Source of the DNA: Janthinobacterium lividum
Lineage (GTDB): Bacteria > Pseudomonadota > Gammaproteobacteria > Burkholderiales > Burkholderiaceae_D
Assembly: GCF_023509035.1 (NCBI RefSeq)
Contig: NZ_CP075583.1
Span: 496,001-560,000, forward strand
Reading direction: 5' to 3'
Length of the DNA: 64,000 nucleotides
Shown: in pieces, positions 1 through 9,426 of the stretch
Numbering within the stretch: the stretch's first letter is position 1
Layout: the number at the start of each line of letters is the position of its first letter
Notes under the pieces: model-generated
What the model saw: only the letters and a program-made list of their open reading frames with translations
Databases searched by the model: none
Told to the model about the DNA's origin: nothing
Translations under genes and position numbers: made by a program

Positions 1-591
1 GGCGATGATGGAAGCCATGTGCTTGATGAAATCCGTGCCCAGCGCGGGCGTAAAGCGCGTCACGTCGCTGCTGGCCAGGTTCAGGCTACCAATCAGGCGC
101 TTGTTGCGCAGCAAGGGCACCAGCGCCACGCTGCGCAGGGGAACGTTGATCTGCGGAAAACGCGGGCCATGCACTGCCGCATCGAAGGCACCCAGCAGCG
201 GTAACGGCGGCAAGGCCGCTTCGCCCTCGGCCACGGGCTTTGGTGCGGCAAAACCCAGCTCCGCCACGGCATGCACGAACAGCAACTGCGGAAAGGCGCT
301 GAAATCGACGCCCAGCTTTTCCATCACCAGCACGATATCGTCATCCTCGTCGAGCAGACTCAGGGTGACGCCGTCGAGGTCGGAAATCACGGGCAGGGTG
401 CGGAAGATGGTGCCGATCAGTTCGGGAAACGTGGACGCGCCGACGATTTCCAGGTCGAACGCCTGGTGGCGGCACATGATGTCGTGATTGCGCTCGACCT
501 GTTCCAGCAGAAAAGCCATGCGCGCGCGCAAGGCCTGGTTTTCGGCTTCGAGGCTGGCAATGCGCGGGTCCGGCGGTATTGCTTGATTCAT
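1..591 (-). CDS. GAF/DUF484-like sensory protein, N-terminal part (cut by window start)
   Basis: Reading from an ATG at 591, the frame stays open to base 1, so only the first 197 residues are visible. Residues 10-35 form a short helical or coiled segment (SLEAENQALRARM). The rest resembles the GAF-like fold of DUF484 proteins, with the typical stretch GSLNLASSDVTRFTPALGTD near the visible end. Such domains sense small ligands and often precede an output domain such as GGDEF, but the C-terminus lies outside the window, so the output is unknown. It points away from the MOSC gene's upstream side and both run on the minus strand, separated by 34 bases. Confidence 0.6.
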   Translation of the reverse strand, partial: MNQAIPPDPRIASLEAENQALRARMAFLLEQVERNHDIMCRHQAFDLEIVGASTFPELIGTIFRTLPVISDLDGVTLSLLDEDDDIVLVMEKLGVDFSAFPQLLFVHAVAELGFAAPKPVAEGEAALPPLPLLGAFDAAVHGPRFPQINVPLRSVALVPLLRNKRLIGSLNLASSDVTRFTPALGTDFIKHMASIIA

Positions 592-625
592 AGAAACCTT
601 AAACCCTTCTGTACGGGCGCCATGC

Positions 626-1477
626 TTAAAATGCCAGTTCGAAACCGATATCCTGCCCCACCACGATACGCTCATCGCCGCCTTCGGTGACGATGGCGTT
701 CATCCCGAAGCAGATGGCGCCGTCGAGCTCGGGCTTGGCGCGATAGCCATGCATGACGTCGAGCGGGTCTGGTCCGGGCACGCCCGTGGCCTGGTCCACC
801 GACGGGATCGGGCAGCGCGAGCACGGCTTGACGGGTTTTAGCACGGTGGCGCCAAATTGCAGGAATGCGGCGTAGTCTTCCTCAAAGGCGCCGATGTCGC
901 CGATAACGAGGTTGGGCCGGAAACGGTTCATCGGCAGCGCCTCGCGACCGGCGGCGCGCAGCTTGTCATTGACATCGGCTAGCGAGGCACTGCCGGCGAT
1001 CAGCACCGGGTAGCCATCGGCAAACATGGTCGAGGCGGCCACGCCATCCGTCCAGGTGGTGCTGGTGGCGCGCACCACGTCCGGGTGAAAGCGCACCAGG
1101 CGGCAGGGCACGCCGATGGCGTTGGAAAACCAGGCGGCCGTGACTTCGTCGCAATCGTAGGCGCGCACAGTATCGTCCCACACTTGTACGTCCAGCATGG
1201 GCGCCAGTTGCGGATGCGGCAAGCCCAGCTCGATTTCCAGGCGCAGCATGCCCGGCGCGCGCAATTCCAGCGTGGTGGCCTTGATGCGCGGCACGATCAG
1301 CGCCATGCGCGGATGTTCGCGCTGGGTCAGGAAGCGGCCTTGCTCGTCCACCACCATCCATTCGCGGTCGAACACGTGCTCACTCATCAGCCCTGAGCGC
1401 GTCAGGACCGCCTCGCGCAAATGGATGCCGGCGCACGATTTGATCGGATACAGGATGATGTCGGACAGGATAGCCAT
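626..1477 (-). CDS. MOSC domain-containing protein (YcbX-like)
   Basis: About 283 residues. An N-terminal MOSC beta-barrel domain (YPIKSCAGI near residue 10) is followed by a MOSC domain with the conserved cysteine motif KPCSRCPIP near residue 215. Family members carry a persulfide or molybdenum cofactor and take part in Moco-sulfur chemistry or reduction of N-hydroxylated compounds; the exact substrate is not readable here. No C-terminal 2Fe-2S ferredoxin domain is seen, unlike the longer E. coli YcbX. Start: ATG at 1477 is preferred; a TTG two codons upstream (1483) is also open. Neither has a strong ribosome site. Confidence 0.8.
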   Translation of the reverse strand: MAILSDIILYPIKSCAGIHLREAVLTRSGLMSEHVFDREWMVVDEQGRFLTQREHPRMALIVPRIKATTLELRAPGMLRLEIELGLPHPQLAPMLDVQVWDDTVRAYDCDEVTAAWFSNAIGVPCRLVRFHPDVVRATSTTWTDGVAASTMFADGYPVLIAGSASLADVNDKLRAAGREALPMNRFRPNLVIGDIGAFEEDYAAFLQFGATVLKPVKPCSRCPIPSVDQATGVPGPDPLDVMHGYRAKPELDGAICFGMNAIVTEGGDERIVVGQDIGFELAF

Positions 1478-1565
1478 GGACAAGAGACAAGGAACAGTGT
1501 TGCTGCTTCTGCCTGGAAATTATTCAGAAACGAAGTATGGCAGCAAAGCGGGCAAGCGTAAATCA

Positions 1566-1596
1566 GCCAGGCTCAGCCAAAGAGGCTGAGCCTGGC
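1566..1596 (-). terminator. strong hairpin downstream of the asparaginase gene
   Basis: A perfect 13-bp stem (1566-1578 pairs with 1584-1596) with a 5-base loop lies 11 bases past the asparaginase stop. The sequence after it is not U-rich on either strand, so it may be a transcript-stabilising hairpin or a weak terminator. Confidence 0.55.
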
Positions 1597-1606
1597 GCGG
1601 CAGAGA

Positions 1607-2701
1607 TCAATACGTGTAGAAAATACGCTGGATTTCTTGCGTGCTGTTCGTTTTGGTCAAGGCCAGCATCAGCAGGATGCGGGCTTTTTGCGGGTTCAGG
1701 GTGTCGGACACGACACTGTCGAGTTCATCGTCGTTGGCCTCGCCATTGCGCGCCACGATGCCCTGGCCAACGCGGCTCGAACGCACGATCAGCACGCCCT
1801 TCTGGCGCGCTTCCACCAGGGCCGGCTTCATTTGCGCGGCCACGCTGCCATCGCCCACGCCCGCGTGGATAATGCCCTTGGCGCCGGCGGCAATGAAGGC
1901 ATCGATACCGACACGGTTCATGTTGGCGTAGCCATACACGATATCGACTTGCGGCAGGGCATCGAGCTTGCTGATGTCAAATTCCGATTCCAAGGTGTGC
2001 TTGCGCGTCGATTGGCGATAAAAGAAGGCCTTGCTGCCCTGGATGTAGCCGAGCATGCCCAGTTCCGGCGACTTGAAGGTGTCGGTGGTCGAAGTGTTGG
2101 TTTTGGTCACTTCGCGCGCGGCGTTGATCTGGTCGTTCAAGGCCACCAATACGCCCTTGCCCACGGCTTCCTTGCTGCCCGCCAGCATCACGGCGTTGTA
2201 CAGGTTGATGGGCCCGTCAGCCGAGATGGCCGTCGACGGACGCATGGCGCCCACCACCACGACCGGCTTGTGGCTTTTCACGGTCAGGTTCAGGAAATAT
2301 GCCGTTTCCTCGATGGTGTCGGTGCCGTGCGTGACGACCACGCCATCGACATCGTTCGAGGCCAGCAGCACGTTGATGCGCTTGGCCAGGGCCAGCCAGT
2401 GGCTATTGCCCATGCTCTCGCTGGCGATCTGGAACACTTGCTCGCCTTTCACATTCGCCACTTTTTTCAGTTCCGGCACGGCTGCGATCAGGCGCTCAAC
2501 GCCCACGGTGGCCGAGGTGTAGCCGACGGTAGTGGTGCTGTCGGCGCCGCTGCCGGCGATCGTGCCGCCCGTGGCCAGAATCACCACGTTCGGCAATTTG
2601 ACGGCCGCCTGCTGCGCGCGCGCGGGGGAAGCGGCGATAAAGCCCATCAGCAAGGTAGTCAGCATCAGCTGTGCACAAGAATGGAATTTGCGTGAAAACA
2701 T
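1607..2701 (-). CDS. ansB: type II L-asparaginase, periplasmic
   Basis: Hydrolyses L-asparagine (often also glutamine) to aspartate and ammonia. The 364-residue protein starts with a Sec signal peptide ending near ASPARA-QQ (residue 29-30), so it should act in the periplasm. Catalytic motifs are present: ATGGTIAG with the nucleophile Thr47, Tyr61, and THGTDTIEET with Thr127-Asp128. This matches the size and layout of the secreted high-affinity AnsB class rather than the cytoplasmic AnsA class. ATG at 2701 is preceded by GGGAG. It stands alone, divergent from the lipoprotein gene at 2835, with a strong hairpin after its stop. Confidence 0.93.
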   Translation of the reverse strand: MFSRKFHSCAQLMLTTLLMGFIAASPARAQQAAVKLPNVVILATGGTIAGSGADSTTTVGYTSATVGVERLIAAVPELKKVANVKGEQVFQIASESMGNSHWLALAKRINVLLASNDVDGVVVTHGTDTIEETAYFLNLTVKSHKPVVVVGAMRPSTAISADGPINLYNAVMLAGSKEAVGKGVLVALNDQINAAREVTKTNTSTTDTFKSPELGMLGYIQGSKAFFYRQSTRKHTLESEFDISKLDALPQVDIVYGYANMNRVGIDAFIAAGAKGIIHAGVGDGSVAAQMKPALVEARQKGVLIVRSSRVGQGIVARNGEANDDELDSVVSDTLNPQKARILLMLALTKTNSTQEIQRIFYTY

Positions 2702-2834
2702 GGTGCTCCCGTGAGGTGTACTGTCAAAAATAACAAAGTCGTGTGCAAATTATATGTCATCCGTGCCAGGGGAAATCCCGAATTCATGCGTATCGCGCAA
2801 ACGTGCGCGCCTGCCCATGCGCTACAGTGGCGCC

Positions 2835-3329
2835 ATGCCCACACTGCTTCCCTTCCGCTCTTGCCTCATCCTGCCGCTAGTCTTGATGGCGCTCAACGCC
2901 TGCTCCACGCAAATCGAACTGCGCACGGCGGCGCAGCAGGAACAGTTCGCGCAGGAGGCGGCCAGCCAGGGCGACTGGGCGCAAGCCATGCGTAGCTACG
3001 CGGCCGCGGCCGACAATGTCGAGCTGGGGCGAGGCGACATCGATTGGCAGGCGCGGCTGCATCATCAGGCGGGACGGGCCGCCAGCGGGGCCTGCCGCTA
3101 CGATGCGGCCGAATTTCATTTCCGCCAAGCCATCGCGCTGGCAAAGAGGACCGAACGGTCGGGCGCGCTCAGCTACAAGGCGCTGATCGACCAGTATGAA
3201 CGCCAGGGCAAGGCGACGGAAGCCTTGGCCGTGCGCAATGAACTGGGCTTTCATCAATCGCGGGCACTGGGCGCATTTGCCGACCTGGAATCGCTGCCAG
3301 TCGGCAAACCTTGTGGAGTTCCTCGATGA
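2835..3329 (+). CDS. small lipoprotein with TPR-like helices
   Basis: About 164 residues. The ATG at 2835 gives a short lipoprotein signal with lipobox LNAC (Cys about residue 21). The mature part is helical with repeated small/aromatic residues (GDWAQAMRSYAAAAD, CRYDAAEFHFRQAIALAK), the pattern of two or three tetratricopeptide repeats, so a scaffold role at the membrane is plausible. An earlier ATG at 2754 is open but would bury the lipobox. Its TGA overlaps the ATG of the next gene (ATGA at 3326-3329), implying translational coupling with the MipA-like protein. No specific function recognised. Confidence 0.72.
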   Translation: MPTLLPFRSCLILPLVLMALNACSTQIELRTAAQQEQFAQEAASQGDWAQAMRSYAAAADNVELGRGDIDWQARLHHQAGRAASGACRYDAAEFHFRQAIALAKRTERSGALSYKALIDQYERQGKATEALAVRNELGFHQSRALGAFADLESLPVGKPCGVPR

Positions 3330-4162
3330 ACACCGCACGCACCTTGCTGGCCGCCTCCGCCTTCTGCGCCGCCATGGCACCGGCGCGCGCCGTCGAACCA
3401 CCGCTGCCATTATGGGAAGCGGGCGTGTTTGGCGGCACGGCCGTCACGCCCGCCTATCCCGGCGCCAGCGAACGCTCGACGCGCAGCCTGGCCCTGCCCT
3501 ATCTGATTTACCGCGGGAAAGTATTACGCGCCGACCGCTCCGGCGTAGGCGCGCGCCTGCTCGACACGGAGCGGTTCGATGTCGATATCGGTTTTGCCCT
3601 GTCCTTGCCGGCCAGGTCCAGCGACGTACCGGCCCGGCGCGGCATGCCGGACCTGGGCACCCTGGTGGAGTTTGGCCCGCGCCTGAAAATCAAGCTGGCC
3701 GAGCCAACGCAGCACAGCCGCCTGGGCCTGGAACTGCCCTTGCGCGCCGTCATCGAAGCGCGCGGCGGCCTGCACCGCCAGGGCGCCACGTTCGAACCTC
3801 GCCTCGTGTATGCGCTGCAAGGCGAACAGCAGGCATGGCATGTCGATGCCAGCCTGGGCGCCGTGCTGGGCAATGCCGCCATCAACGATTACTTTTATGG
3901 CGTCAGCCCCGCGTTTGCCACCGCTCAGCGCCCGGCGTATGCGGCAAAAAGCGGCTTGATGCTCACGCGGCTGGGCCTGGGCGGTTCGTACCGGCTGCAG
4001 CGGGACTGGCGCGCCTTTGCATTTTTGCGCTACGACAACTACACAGGCGCCGCCAACCGCGCCAGCCCCCTGCTGCGCCAGAACAGCGGCACCTCGGCCG
4101 GCGTCGGCCTGCTGTGGACGTGGCAACGCTCGGACAGCCTGGCACGGGGCCCGGACGACTAG
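3326..4162 (+). CDS. MipA/OmpV family outer-membrane protein
   Basis: 278 residues with a signal peptide cleaved near ARA-VEPP. The mature part is a beta-rich, aromatic-ended pattern typical of the MipA/OmpV family (GVFGGTAVTPAYPGA near the N-terminus; final strand GTSAGVGLLWTW). E. coli MipA links the lytic transglycosylase MltA to PBP1B; other members are small-molecule porins or antigens, so the role here is open. The start codon overlaps the preceding stop by 4 bases and has GTGGAG about 8 bases upstream. It ends only 5 bases from the convergent TonB receptor stop. Confidence 0.8.
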   Translation: MNTARTLLAASAFCAAMAPARAVEPPLPLWEAGVFGGTAVTPAYPGASERSTRSLALPYLIYRGKVLRADRSGVGARLLDTERFDVDIGFALSLPARSSDVPARRGMPDLGTLVEFGPRLKIKLAEPTQHSRLGLELPLRAVIEARGGLHRQGATFEPRLVYALQGEQQAWHVDASLGAVLGNAAINDYFYGVSPAFATAQRPAYAAKSGLMLTRLGLGGSYRLQRDWRAFAFLRYDNYTGAANRASPLLRQNSGTSAGVGLLWTWQRSDSLARGPDD

Positions 4163-4167
4163 CCGGC

Positions 4168-6620
4168 TTAAAAGTCCGTCGTCGCCGACAGCATGACCGT
4201 GCGCGGCGCCCCCAGGCCCAGGCTGGTCCATTGCGGCAGCGCCCAGTACGCCCTGTTGCCGACGTTCGTCACGCTGGCGCGCACGGTCAGGTGCCGGCCG
4301 GCAACCTTCGTCGCATAGCGGGCGCCCAGGTCAAACACGGTACGGCCCGGCACCGACATCGAATTGTCGGCATTGATGTATTGCTTCGATGCCGCCGTCG
4401 CGTTCGCCGTCAGGGTCACGCCGGGGATGGCGGGCGTATCCCACTCGACGCCCAGCTTGGCTTGCAGCTTGGGCACGCCCGTTGCCTGCTTGCCCTGGTT
4501 GCTGCCGCCCGCCGTCTTGCTCAAGACCGGATCGACATACGCCACGCCGCCCATCAGGCGCACGTCGCGCAGGGGCGAACCGAAGAAGCCCCAGTCGATG
4601 CCGCGGTTGCGCTGTTCGCCGCCGAAGGAAAAGATATTGCTGACGGGATCGACATAGCTGCTGGGCCGCTTGATTTCATACACGCTGACCGTATGCGCGA
4701 ACTCGCCAAGGTCGACCTTGACACCCAATTCCGCCTGCTTCGACTTGTATGGCGCAAAGACCTCGCCCGCATTAGCGGCCGTCAACGGCGCCGTGGCGCC
4801 CTGGCTCAAGCCTTCGATGTAATTGCCGTACAGGGAAACTGTTTTGCTCGCCTTGACCAGCAGGGCGATGGCGGGCGTGGTAGCGCCTTCGTCATAGCGC
4901 GAGGTGCGCGCGCCCGTCTTGATGTTGAAGTTGTCGCTGAGCACTTCCTGGCGGCGCAAGCCCACCGTCAGCTGCACCTTGTCTTGCGCAAAGGAAAGCG
5001 TGTCGACCAGGCCGACACTGGCCAGGCGCAGTTCCGCCTTGGAAATCTGCGGCGCCTCGAAACGTGTCGCCGGTCCCCAGACGGGCTTATAGATATTCGT
5101 GATCCAATCTTTCGCCAGGGTATTGCGGCGCCCATACTGCTTGTCCGTGTGGTGATAATAGGTGGCGTTGACGGCCCATTGATGGCTGATCTCGCCCGTG
5201 CGCAGCTTGCCCCGCAAGCCCACTTCCGCCGACTGCTTTTCCACGTCAAAACCCAGGTCGGCAAGATTGGTGCGGTAGTCGCCGGCCGTGTTGAATACCT
5301 GGATCAGGTACGCGCCCGTCGACTGGTAGTCGGCCCGGCTGGCGCCCACGGCGGCATACGCCATCACCTGCTCGCTCACGTCCAGCTCGCCGCGCAGCAT
5401 GGCGCCCTTGTCCTTGGTATCGTAAAACGCCCAGCTGGGATTGAGCAGGGTTTCCGCTTTCGGCGGGCGCGGCACGGGCAAGCCGGCGGCCAGGTTGACG
5501 CCCCGGTTCAAGCCATCGGCGCGGTCCTCGCTGTGGTACAGGTCGGCGGACAGGCGCGCGCCATTGCCGCGCCAGTCGAGGCCCACGGAGACGAGCCGGG
5601 TCTTCTTTTTCTGGTGGTCGATGGCGCCTTCGCCGTCGCGGTAGACGCCGTTGACGCGGATGCCGAATTGTTTATTCTCGCCAAAACGCTGGCCCAGGTC
5701 CACATGGCCGCCCCATTGAGAGTCCGACATGTACGAGGCCGTCACGCGCGCCAGCGGCGTATCGCCCGCGCGCTTGGGCACGAGGTTGATGCTGCCGCCT
5801 ACCGAGCCGCCCGGTGGCATGCCGTTGAGCAAGGCCGACGGCCCCTTCAACACCTCGATGCGTTCGAACATTTCAGGCGAGGTGCGATAGTAGGGAGAGA
5901 TGCCGTACAGTCCGCCAAACGCCACGTCGCCGATATTCGAGCTGAAGCCCCGTATCGAATAATTTTCGCCGATGATGCCCGTCATGCCGCTGCTGAAGAC
6001 GGTAGGATCGGTCGCGGAAATCACATCGGTGATGTCGCGCGCCTGCCGGTCTTCGATGAATTTATCCGTATAGCTGATGGTGTTGAATGGCGTTTCCATG
6101 AAATCCTTGTCGCCCAGGAACCCCACGCGGCCGCCGGACGCCACTTGGCCCCCGGCGTAGGCATCCGTCACCGCGTTGCCCTTGCCCCACACCGTCACGG
6201 CCGGCATGGTGGCAGCGGCCTCTGCCGCCGCACTCAGCGCCGGTTCGCGGCGCAGCGTATAGCTGCCATTGCCCTCGCGCACGGCCAGCAAGCCGTGGCC
6301 ACGCAACAATGCATGAAAACCTTCGGGCACGCTGTAGCTGCCGGACAGGCCGGCGCTGTTCTTGCCTTGCAGCAGGCTAGCCTCAACCGTCAATTCGATG
6401 CCCGCCGCCGCCGCGAAAGTGTTGAGCGCCAGACCCAGTGCACCGGCCGGCACGCTGAACGCCTGCCGGGCCTGGCCCGCCCCGCTTGCGCGTAGGCCGG
6501 TGTGGCCGCCAAGCCCAGCGCCCCCACGGTCAGGCCTGTGATCAGCGCCAGCTGCACGGCGGTGGCGATACGGCTCAGGTTCAAGGCGGGAAGGTGGCGC
6601 GTTGCCATGCGTTTGCTCAT
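4168..6620 (-). CDS. TonB-dependent siderophore receptor with STN signalling domain (frameshifted here)
   Basis: Outer-membrane gated channel for an Fe-siderophore. The product reads in two frames: the ATG at 6620 (AAAGGA 8 bases upstream) encodes a long signal peptide ending ATPAYAQA, and the other frame carries the STN domain (VPAGALGLALNTFAAAAGIE), the plug (NYSIRGFSS, GGSINLVPKR) and the 22-strand barrel ending in Phe. One missing G near 6476-6484 breaks them apart; adding one G restores QAGAGQARQAF and a normal length of about 815 residues. The STN domain marks a transducer that signals to FecR, matching fecIR upstream. A likely promoter repeat lies at 6654-6694. Convergent with the MipA-like gene. 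Confidence 0.88.
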
Positions 6621-6653
6621 ACGGTAAATCCTTTCAGATGGGTGATTGCTTGT

Positions 6654-6694
6654 TCTCACCCTATCTCCCGAACGAAAAGGCAAAATCCTCAATC
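6654..6694 (-). promoter_or_regulatory. repeat copy A: candidate FecI-dependent promoter of the TonB receptor
   Basis: These 41 bases match 13994-14034 at 36 positions. Reading toward the receptor, shared blocks are GATTGAGG, TTT, TCGTTCGGGA and ATAGGGTGAGA. It ends 34 bases before the receptor ATG. The only other copy I noticed precedes the ABC operon of the same locus. Assigning it to FecI is inference; -35 and -10 elements are not assigned. Confidence 0.6.
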
Positions 6695-6723
6695 TCAATA
6701 CGAATCATTACGAAAATGCGGTA

Positions 6724-7707
6724 TCACTGGTAACCCTTGAGCACATCGTCGATCACCCGTTTCAGCGACGTCACGCTGGCCGCCGTGATGTACCAGGCGT
6801 CGGCATCGACGAAGACCACGCGACCGTTCTTCCAGGCATTGGTCTGACGTAACAGCGGATTGGCCATCTGCTCGGCCGTCATGACGGGACGGTGTTCCAT
6901 CACGGCCGTACGGTCCACAACATAAATAATGTCGGGATTGGCTTGCTGGATGAACTCGCTGGAAATCGGCTGGCCATGCAAGCCCGCCTCGATGGCCGAG
7001 CTGGCAGGTTTCACGCCCAGCGCGTCGAAGACAAAACCGTAGCGCGACTGCACGCCGAAGGAACTGAAGGCGCCGTTGTTGTGCAGCACGATGAGCGCCT
7101 TTTCGGGACGGTCCTGCGTCACCTTGCGCGCGTCCGCCACCTTGGCGTCAAGCTCCTGCGCTTTCAGGCTGGCGATGTCTTCCTTGCCGAAGATGCGTCC
7201 CAGGGTCAGCAAGTGCTGCTTGACCACCTCGATATGCTTGCTCTCGCTGTTCTGGTAATCCACGTCGAAATGCAACGTGGGCGCGATCTGGCTCAGTTCC
7301 TTGTAGTGATTGGCCTGGATCGACGTCATCAGCACCAGGTCCGGCTGGAGCGCATGAATATGTTCGAGATTCGGCTGCACGATGGCGCCCAGGTCGCGGA
7401 TGGCCTGATCATCCTTGTAGCGTTTGAGGAAATGCGGCACGTAATCCTTCACCATCCCGGCCACGGGCACGCCCAGCTGGTCGAGGAAATCGACTTCGTT
7501 CATGTCGAGCACGGCCACCCTCTGCGGACGCCTGTCGATCACCGTCGTGCCCAGTTTATGCACGATGGTGATGGGAGCAAACGCCGGCTGTGTGGCCGAG
7601 GCGGCAGGCGCTGGCGGTGCACTCGCCCTCTTTTCGGTGCAGCCTTGCAGGGCGGCCATGGCGGCAAGCAGCACGGCCAGCGCGCAGCGGGATTTGTTCC
7701 AGATCAT
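6724..7707 (-). CDS. siderophore ABC transporter substrate-binding lipoprotein (FatB/CeuE type)
   Basis: Periplasmic binding protein that delivers Fe-siderophore to the inner-membrane importer. 327 residues; lipoprotein signal with lipobox LQGC (Cys about residue 22), then a class III binding fold (RVAVLDMNEVDFLDQLGV; TASVTSLKRVIDDVL at the end). The FatB/CeuE/YclQ subgroup, which binds catecholate-type siderophores, is the best fit. The start at 7707 has CAGGAG 7 bases upstream and lies 1 base after the ATPase stop. It is last in the ABC operon; a 103-base gap with repeat copy A separates it from the receptor gene. Confidence 0.87.
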   Translation of the reverse strand: MIWNKSRCALAVLLAAMAALQGCTEKRASAPPAPAASATQPAFAPITIVHKLGTTVIDRRPQRVAVLDMNEVDFLDQLGVPVAGMVKDYVPHFLKRYKDDQAIRDLGAIVQPNLEHIHALQPDLVLMTSIQANHYKELSQIAPTLHFDVDYQNSESKHIEVVKQHLLTLGRIFGKEDIASLKAQELDAKVADARKVTQDRPEKALIVLHNNGAFSSFGVQSRYGFVFDALGVKPASSAIEAGLHGQPISSEFIQQANPDIIYVVDRTAVMEHRPVMTAEQMANPLLRQTNAWKNGRVVFVDADAWYITAASVTSLKRVIDDVLKGYQ

Positions 7708-7708
7708 C

Positions 7709-8479
7709 TCAAGCTCCTGTGGGGGTAAAGTAGTTGCAGACGCAGCCGCGTTCATTGCGCACGATGTCGAAATCGATGTCGTACAGTTCGCGCAAGCGTT
7801 CCTCGGTAACGACCTCGTGCGCGGGGCCAGAAAAGCGCACGGCGCCGCCCTGCATGGCGACGATGTGGTCCGAATAATTGGCGGCGAAATTGATGTCGTG
7901 GATCACCAGGATCACCGTGCGCCCCTGCTCGTCGCACAGGCGGCGCAGCGCGCGCATGATCTGCACGGCGTGCTTCATGTCGAGGTTGTTGAGCGGTTCG
8001 TCGAGCAGCACAATATCCGTCTGCTGGGCAATCGTCATGGCAAGGAACGCCATCTGCCGCTGGCCGCCGCTCAGTTCATCGACGTAGGCGGCGCGCAGGC
8101 CTTCCAGCGACAAGAAGGCGATGGCCTCGTCGATGGCGTGCCGGTCCTGCGGCGTCAAGTTACCTCGGCTGTAGGGGAAGCGGCCGAAGGCGACCAGCTC
8201 TTCCACCGTCAGGCGCAACTGAAAATCGGGCGACTGGCGCAGGGTGGCCACTAGTCGTGCATAGTCCTGGACCTTGGTATGCGCGATGCTGCGTCCGCCC
8301 ACCGTAATGTCGCCGCCGCTCGGCTCCAGCAGGCGCGCAATGAGCATCAGCAAGGTCGTCTTGCCGGCGCCGTTGGGGCCGATCAAGGACGTGATTTGCC
8401 CCTTGGGAAAATGCGCGCTGACGTTGGCCAGCACGCGCCTGGCGCCGTAGCTTTTTTCGATATGGTTGACGTGGATCAT
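7709..8479 (-). CDS. iron-siderophore ABC transporter ATP-binding protein
   Basis: 256-residue ATPase of a FecE/FatE-type importer. Visible motifs: Walker A GPNGAGKTT (about residues 36-44), Q-loop region near TLRQSPDF, signature ELSGGQRQ, Walker B DIVLLDEPLNNLD and the switch histidine in VIHDINFA. The tail RNERGCVCNYF contains two cysteines not needed for catalysis. Its ATG overlaps the permease stop (ATGA at 8476-8479), so translation is coupled. It works with the two permeases and the binding lipoprotein of the same operon. Confidence 0.9.
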   Translation of the reverse strand: MIHVNHIEKSYGARRVLANVSAHFPKGQITSLIGPNGAGKTTLLMLIARLLEPSGGDITVGGRSIAHTKVQDYARLVATLRQSPDFQLRLTVEELVAFGRFPYSRGNLTPQDRHAIDEAIAFLSLEGLRAAYVDELSGGQRQMAFLAMTIAQQTDIVLLDEPLNNLDMKHAVQIMRALRRLCDEQGRTVILVIHDINFAANYSDHIVAMQGGAVRFSGPAHEVVTEERLRELYDIDFDIVRNERGCVCNYFTPTGA

Positions 8480-9426
8480 GCGGTGCCTCGGGTGCGGACC
8501 ATGAGCGCGAGGAAATACGCGCCACACACCAGGTTGACGAGGATGCCGACCGTGGTCCGGTAATTAAAAACATGTTCGACCAACAGCTGGGCGACGAGGA
8601 AGATGGCGATGGCGATGGCGCAGCCCAGCGGCAAGGTGGCGCAGTGGCGCGCCGTACGGGCCAGGGCGTAAGTCGTGTTCGCCACAAAGATGCCCATGAA
8701 GGCCGTGGGCCCCAGCAAGCTGGTCGACACCGCCACCAGCACGGCGATCAGCGCCAGCTGCAACTGCACCATGCGCCGGTAATCGATACCGAGCGAGATG
8801 GCTTGCTCGCGGCCCAGCGCCAGCACGTCGAGCGCCGGCAAGGTTTTCACCACGGCTACGCAGGCGGCGCCCACCAGCAATGCCGAGTACAGCAATTGCG
8901 CGGGTTGCGCCTTGTTGAACGATGCCTGGCTGAATCCTTGCAAGATGGCAAATTCGCCCGGGCTGATGCGCAGCTGGATGAACTGGGTAAAGGTGCCGAT
9001 CACCATCGTCAGCACGAATCCCAGCAGCAACAGGAAATACACGTTGTTCTTGCCATCACGAAACAGCCAATAGTGGATGGCACACGAGTAGGCCAGCATC
9101 AGCGCGATGGACAGCACGAAGTTGCCGTTCTGTCCCAGCAGCACCACGCTGTGCATGCCCATCGCGAGGATCAGCAGCGACTGCAGCAGCAGATACACGG
9201 CTTCATAGCCCATGACGGCCGGCGTCAGTATCCGGTTGCCGGCGATGGTCTGGAAAACAATGGACGACACGGCCACGCAGACGCCGCCGATGACGATGGC
9301 GGCCAGGCGCGCCAGGCGCTTCGGGATAACGTAATCAAAGTCAAGATTTGCGCCGATGAAGAGGAATGCCAGCGCCAGGGCAAAGACGGCCAGCCAGAGC
9401 GTCCGCTGCTTGAATATGCGCCTCAT
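8476..9426 (-). CDS. iron-siderophore ABC transporter permease (FecCD family), second
   Basis: 316 residues, about nine or ten hydrophobic helices, with the family motif LGREQAISLGIDYRRM and the later GPTAFMGIFVANTTYAL, where most family members have GFIGLVVPH. This is half of the inner-membrane channel for Fe-siderophore; the partner is the permease just upstream. The starting ATG at 9426 overlaps the upstream stop (ATGA) and its own stop overlaps the ATPase start, a fully coupled arrangement. Closest in style to CeuC/FatC/YclO. Confidence 0.87.
   Translation of the reverse strand: MRRIFKQRTLWLAVFALALAFLFIGANLDFDYVIPKRLARLAAIVIGGVCVAVSSIVFQTIAGNRILTPAVMGYEAVYLLLQSLLILAMGMHSVVLLGQNGNFVLSIALMLAYSCAIHYWLFRDGKNNVYFLLLLGFVLTMVIGTFTQFIQLRISPGEFAILQGFSQASFNKAQPAQLLYSALLVGAACVAVVKTLPALDVLALGREQAISLGIDYRRMVQLQLALIAVLVAVSTSLLGPTAFMGIFVANTTYALARTARHCATLPLGCAIAIAIFLVAQLLVEHVFNYRTTVGILVNLVCGAYFLALMVRTRGTA

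Noticed and set aside
1478..1483. TTG start for the MOSC protein
   Set aside because: Adds two residues without a better ribosome site; ATG at 1477 is simpler.
3196..6495. Very long plus-strand open frame (over 1000 codons) opposite the TonB receptor
   Set aside because: Its sequence is Arg/Gly/Pro-rich with no domain, and it mirrors the GC-rich third positions of the receptor gene; an antisense shadow.
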